From Chloroflexota bacterium (GTDB taxonomy: Bacteria; Chloroflexota; Dehalococcoidia; JABGRK01), in contig DAOUZV010000055.1 of assembly GCA_030665485.1 (NCBI GenBank), positions 1 to 7,947 of the forward strand: a DNA stretch of 7,947 nucleotides, written 5' to 3'. Below are positions 5,630 to 7,947 of the stretch, in pieces; positions within the stretch are counted from its first letter, which is position 1; the number at the start of each line of letters is the position of its first letter. The notes beneath the pieces were generated by a model, which saw only the letters and a list, made by a program, of their open reading frames with translations, made no database searches and was not told the DNA's origin. The position numbers and the translations under genes are program-made.

Positions 5630-6223
5630 ATGGCTGAAAAATGTGTCAACCACCCGACGGTGGATGCTACCTTTGTATGTGCGGAATGCGGCAAACATTA
5701 CTGCGATGCTTGTAAGATCAATCATGATGGTGCCGAATACTGTACCGGCTGCCGGCGCGTTATCACAATAGTACTCAAAAAGATAAAGAACTGGAGAATA
5801 CCATCCATATCCGCTGTCATCATCGGCAGCACACTGGCCTATAGCCTGTTTACCGGTTTGGCCTATATCAGCTCAAAGGATGCTTTTAACTGGTTTATAT
5901 ACGGCACATCTGCAGATAGATTGATCGCTCTGGCGATTCTGTTTGTAATATCCTCCGCATTTTTGGGCGGCCTCGTATGCGGCCTGCTTACCAAGGCAGG
6001 AGAGGTGGCTAGCGGCGCGTTTACCGGTCTGCTGCTTATAGCCATGCATACCGCCGTAGATTTTGCCTACGACTACTTTGAACTGCCCATTGCCAACGCC
6101 ACCTCAACCTTTCAGAAGGTGGTGGGTATTTCCTATTACGCCTTGCTGGCGGTGATACTTGGTGCCGTCGGGGGTCTGCTGGCGGCGTGGATAAGGGGAA
6201 GGGCGTGGGCGAAGATAAAATAG
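5630..6223 (+). CDS. B-box-type zinc finger protein with four membrane helices
   Basis: 197-aa protein with an N-terminal metal-binding module and a membrane domain. Seen: C5-x2-H8, C17-x2-C20, C25-x2-C28, H32, C38-x2-C41, the spacing of bacterial B-box-like zinc fingers (two zinc sites), including CVNHP and CAECGKHYC. After a basic stretch (KKIKNWR, 50-56) come four predicted membrane helices at about 57-80, 97-121, 126-147 and 166-189, rich in Gly/Ala, ending in a basic tail (RGRAWAKIK). The basic flanks place the zinc finger and C-terminus in the cytoplasm. The ATG at 5630 has AGGAG (5620-5624) 5 nt upstream. The membrane part resembles no transporter that I can name. Role unknown; a membrane-tethered recruitment or sensing module is a guess. 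It stands alone, with the next firm coding gene on this strand several hundred bases away. Confidence 0.85.
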   Translation: MAEKCVNHPTVDATFVCAECGKHYCDACKINHDGAEYCTGCRRVITIVLKKIKNWRIPSISAVIIGSTLAYSLFTGLAYISSKDAFNWFIYGTSADRLIALAILFVISSAFLGGLVCGLLTKAGEVASGAFTGLLLIAMHTAVDFAYDYFELPIANATSTFQKVVGISYYALLAVILGAVGGLLAAWIRGRAWAKIK

Positions 6224-6260
6224 GCATACGTCCTCTGATTATCAAGGGCAGGGCGTGCGT

Positions 6261-6281
6261 TGACATTATAGTGTCGTTTTT
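6261..6281 (+). terminator. Possible weak terminator after the B-box gene
   Basis: GACAT-TATA-GTGTC forms a 5-bp stem (one G-U pair), followed by GTTTTTA, 38 nt after the stop codon. The stem is AU-rich and short. The same bases include a TTGACA (6260-6265) without a proper -10 box, so an operator-like palindrome is an alternative reading. Confidence 0.35.
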
Positions 6282-6365
6282 ACCTCATAAGGTGCATTCA
6301 ATAAGTGCTCCTTTACGTATCCTCGCTTATCGACGATGCAATTACAACCTATTTCATCAGAAAGG

Positions 6366-6452
6366 ATGATGAGCAAACCACCTGAATGGCTCATGCGCTC
6401 CCTAACACCTCCCGTTTATTATTCTCTTACGACGTTTATACTGTCAGGCTAA
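6366..6452 (+). CDS. Possible 28-aa micro-ORF
   Basis: A frame beginning ATG-ATG (6366, 6369), reading SKPPEWLMRSLTPPVYYSL and ending at TAA (6450-6452), 22 nt before the next small ORF. AAAGG touches the first ATG, so the spacing is poor as a ribosome binding site. The half-hydrophobic composition could be a tiny membrane peptide or leader, or a gene fragment. Not recognised; may be chance. Confidence 0.2.
   Translation: MMSKPPEWLMRSLTPPVYYSLTTFILSG
6437..6442 (+). promoter_or_regulatory. Possible -10 box for the 61-aa ORF
   Basis: TATACT lies 32 nt before the ATG at 6475, with TTTATT (6415-6420) 16 bp upstream as a poor -35 box. Position fits, strength modest. Confidence 0.35.
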
Positions 6453-6474
6453 TCGAAGCTGCGAAAGGAGAATA

Positions 6475-6660
6475 ATGAGTCCAAGAAAATGTTCATCCAT
6501 ACTGGAGTGCCCCAAGGTGCGGATTATTCTGGAAGGGAATGGGGCGACACAACAGATGATAAACGAGGTAAACAGCGTATGTTCCATCTGTCTGGGGCCG
6601 GACTCCTACAGAAACAGCAGGGCGGCGGTGAAGGGTTTGTCCTACAAACTGTCTCACTAG
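6475..6660 (+). CDS. 61-aa hypothetical protein with paired cysteines
   Basis: Small protein of unknown family. It begins MSPRKCSSILECPKVRIILE and contains VNSVCSICLGPDSY in the middle. Cysteines C6, C12, C36 and C39 could bind a metal ion, though the first pair is spaced unusually (CX5C). No membrane segment is visible. Support for translation: a textbook ribosome binding site AAAGGAG (6464-6470), 4 nt before the ATG, and a possible -10 box upstream. A hairpin sits on the stop codon. Against it: no recognised relatives, and a decayed minus-strand gene fragment lies immediately downstream, so this ORF could be a remnant with a surviving start region. A second, shifted frame (6489-6695) overlaps it and lacks a start signal. 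Function unknown. Confidence 0.5.
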   Translation: MSPRKCSSILECPKVRIILEGNGATQQMINEVNSVCSICLGPDSYRNSRAAVKGLSYKLSH

Positions 6661-6665
6661 AGACA
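6650..6665 (+). terminator. Hairpin spanning the stop codon of the 61-aa ORF
   Basis: TGTCTC-ACTA-GAGACA: a perfect 6-bp stem with a 4-nt loop, the TAG stop lying at the loop/stem border (6658-6660). No T-run follows (AATAGTCTTCCTT), so it is a poor terminator; it could stabilise the mRNA end or mark a recombination junction. Confidence 0.3.
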
Positions 6666-6895
6666 ATAGTCTTCCTTACAGGACGATGCTGGTAAATCCA
6701 CACCTGCAAATACAGCCCAATTTCGTAATTGCCCTCCTTGTCAAACTTGCCCGTGGTGTAATAGAGAGTTGCGAGGGGCAGCAGCAAGAACAAAATTAAC
6801 CTGTAAAATTGCGCTTAAAAATCACCGCCGCAAAAGGCTATCAGGCCATGCTCAAATGGCCTTACTTTTGCCTCTTCCTTTATCTCCTTGTCCAT
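6666..6895 (-). pseudogene. Decayed membrane-protein gene fragment with in-frame stop
   Basis: From ATG 6895 the minus strand reads MDKEIKEEAKVRPFEHGL, then IAFCGGDF and a TAA at codon 27 (6817-6815). The same frame stays open beyond it: LILFLLLPLATLYYTTG, then KFDKEGNYEIGLYLQVWIYQ. This looks like a real membrane protein, with a charged N-terminus, a hydrophobic helix and a charged polar stretch. Beyond about 6670 the frame becomes Cys/Pro/Arg-rich nonsense lying antisense to the 61-aa ORF, so the homologous part seems to end there. Around the stop, another frame would give FAAVIFKRNFTG, so the damage may be a pair of compensating indels in a T-run rather than a point mutation. TATTAT (6907-6902) lies 6 nt before the ATG, a possible leaderless promoter. 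The family is not recognised. Confidence 0.45.
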
Positions 6896-6897
6896 AG

Positions 6898-6906
6898 TGA
6901 TATAAT
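6898..6906 (+). promoter_or_regulatory. Extended -10 promoter of the right-end gene
   Basis: TGA followed by a perfect TATAAT (6901-6906); the -35 region is weak (CTTTAT, 6878-6883). Expected start near 6913, leaving a leader of about 35 nt before the ATG at 6948. The same AT block reads TATTAT on the other strand. Confidence 0.6.
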
Positions 6907-6947
6907 ATGGCTACGTGTTCGGTCCTCAAGAAAGGTGAAAGCTACTC

Positions 6948-7947
6948 ATGGAACCCGACGAAACTTCTAAGAAACAGTGCCCGGACTGCGGGCAGCCGTC
7001 GCTTAAGTATGACCCCGCTTATAAACTGTATGAGTGCAAGAACGACCAGTGCAGGTCCGTATTCAACCAGAAAGACCTGGACAGGGCAAGGGGCATATTA
7101 CCTGCCGTAGAACCGAGGATGGCTGTCGATCCAGAGCGTACGCCCGTTTACCTGCGCAGAATCGACCTCGAGCCCGTCCCAGGTGGCGCTGCCGATACGA
7201 ACAAATCTTCCAAGATGACAGCGCTGGCGATCATAGCGGGAAGCATCGTTACTGCCATTATAATGGTGTTTGTTGTATACCCGTTGCTGAACACCTCGAT
7301 TGATCCGCCGCTTGGCTTTGCGGTAACCGCCGGTAATATGCAGAACTCTTTAAGCTGGGACAACGATACATCGGCGGAGGGGGTTACCATAGTGTACAGC
7401 ACCTCGGACTATCCCTCATCACCAAGTGATGGTACACAGCTTTACAGCGGGGATGGCACCTCGTTCGTTCATGATGATCTGAACTACAACACCAAGTATT
7501 ACTATACGATATGGTCGCAGACGACGGTTGACGGTGTACCGCAGTACTCGGAAAGCTATGCATATGCCGCCGGTATTCCGTACTGGAGGGGCTCTGGTGG
7601 AGAGGCGATAAACGAATATGTTGAATACGGCGATAGCTACAGGGTCCCAGGTGCCGATGGCCAGTTTATCGAATTGACCAACAACCCCGAGGCACAGGAT
7701 GTGACCTGGAGCCAGTTGAGGCATTTTTTAAGGGACGATGATACAGACAAAGAAATCTATGAAGATAACTCGTTTGTGTGTGCCGATTTTGCCGAGATGC
7801 TGCACAACAATGCCGAAGAGGCGGGAATAAGGGCTGCTTATGTGGTGATAACCTTTGTCGATAAAGAAGACGGACACGCCTGTAACGCATTCTACACCTC
7901 CGATTTAGGGCTGATATACATCGACAGTACCGGCACCGAGACCGGCG
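6948..7947 (+). CDS. Zinc-ribbon, membrane-anchored protein with FnIII-like and transglutaminase-like domains (runs off right edge)
   Basis: At least 333 residues, open to the window edge. Order of parts: cytoplasmic zinc ribbon with C11-P-D-C14-G and C30-x4-C35; linker; one membrane helix at about 90-112 (MTALAIIAGSIVTAIIMVFV); an outside beta-rich region at about 118-210 of fibronectin type III style (LSWDN, IVYSTSDYP, LNYNTKYYYTIWS); then a transglutaminase-like domain with FVCADFAEMLHNNAEEAGI at 276-294, DGHACNAFY at 308-316 and GLIYIDSTG at 321-329. The triad would be C278, H310 and D326. Such domains act as cysteine proteases, peptide-modifying or cross-linking enzymes; substrate unknown. 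The ATG at 6948 is the first after an in-frame TGA (6936) and has AGGTGA 9 nt upstream. A short frame at 6907-7110 covers its start in another phase and is a shadow. Orientation (Zn ribbon inside, enzyme outside) is inferred from the single helix. Confidence 0.88.
   Translation, partial: MEPDETSKKQCPDCGQPSLKYDPAYKLYECKNDQCRSVFNQKDLDRARGILPAVEPRMAVDPERTPVYLRRIDLEPVPGGAADTNKSSKMTALAIIAGSIVTAIIMVFVVYPLLNTSIDPPLGFAVTAGNMQNSLSWDNDTSAEGVTIVYSTSDYPSSPSDGTQLYSGDGTSFVHDDLNYNTKYYYTIWSQTTVDGVPQYSESYAYAAGIPYWRGSGGEAINEYVEYGDSYRVPGADGQFIELTNNPEAQDVTWSQLRHFLRDDDTDKEIYEDNSFVCADFAEMLHNNAEEAGIRAAYVVITFVDKEDGHACNAFYTSDLGLIYIDSTGTETG

Noticed and set aside
6036..6266. Minus-strand 76-aa ORF
   Set aside because: Pro/Arg/Ser-rich shadow of the B-box gene's membrane-helix region.
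7034..7303. Plus-strand 89-aa ORF, and the one at 6907-7110
   Set aside because: Out-of-phase shadows of the right-end gene, whose own frame stays open for 333 codons with clear domains.
7419..7890. Minus-strand ORFs near the right edge
   Set aside because: Antisense to the FnIII-like and transglutaminase-like domains; no start signals or family features.

Overview
The window looks like ordinary chromosome of a bacterium with mid-range GC content. I lean towards a Chloroflexota/Dehalococcoidia-type lineage, from the style of the LeuRS N-terminus and from an archaellin/pilin-like gene remnant. That is a judgement from memory of family sequences, not a search. No tRNA, rRNA, CRISPR array, insertion sequence or phage gene was seen.

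Left part (1-1374): the 5' end of leuS (minus strand, HIGH motif visible) diverges from a complete rlmN (plus strand). The gap is 71 bp. rlmN has a near-perfect extended -10 box only 9 nt before its start codon, so its mRNA is probably leaderless.

Middle-left (1389-2756): rlmN converges on a minus-strand pair, a PadR-family repressor followed, with an 8-bp ATGATTAA overlap, by a membrane protein that has an N-terminal PadR-associated helical (HAAS/DUF1700-like) region and a multi-pass putative sensor region. This is a common two-gene sensing module. A clear TTGACA-N17-TATTCT promoter and inverted repeats just downstream of it suggest autoregulation.

Middle (2855-4958): on the plus strand, a flavodoxin-fold NAD(P)H oxidoreductase overlaps a GNAT acetyltransferase by 29 bp. 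Next comes a gap of about 320 bp holding what looks like the frameshifted, truncated N-terminus of an archaellin/type IV-pilin-like gene. A HAD-IA (beta-phosphoglucomutase-like) phosphatase follows, with its own extended -10 promoter.

Right part (5068-7947): an accessory-looking stretch of small and poorly known genes. It holds a 56-aa helical ORF, a 39-aa four-cysteine microprotein, a B-box zinc finger protein with four membrane helices, a 61-aa ORF with an excellent ribosome binding site, a decayed minus-strand membrane-protein fragment with an in-frame stop, and a large gene running off the right edge. That last gene encodes a zinc ribbon, one membrane helix, a fibronectin type III-like domain and a transglutaminase-like Cys-His-Asp domain. 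Two of these genes share the design of a cytoplasmic zinc module tethered to the membrane.

A recurring feature is the promoter style. Four plus-strand genes use TGn-TATAAT extended -10 elements, usually with a weak -35 box.
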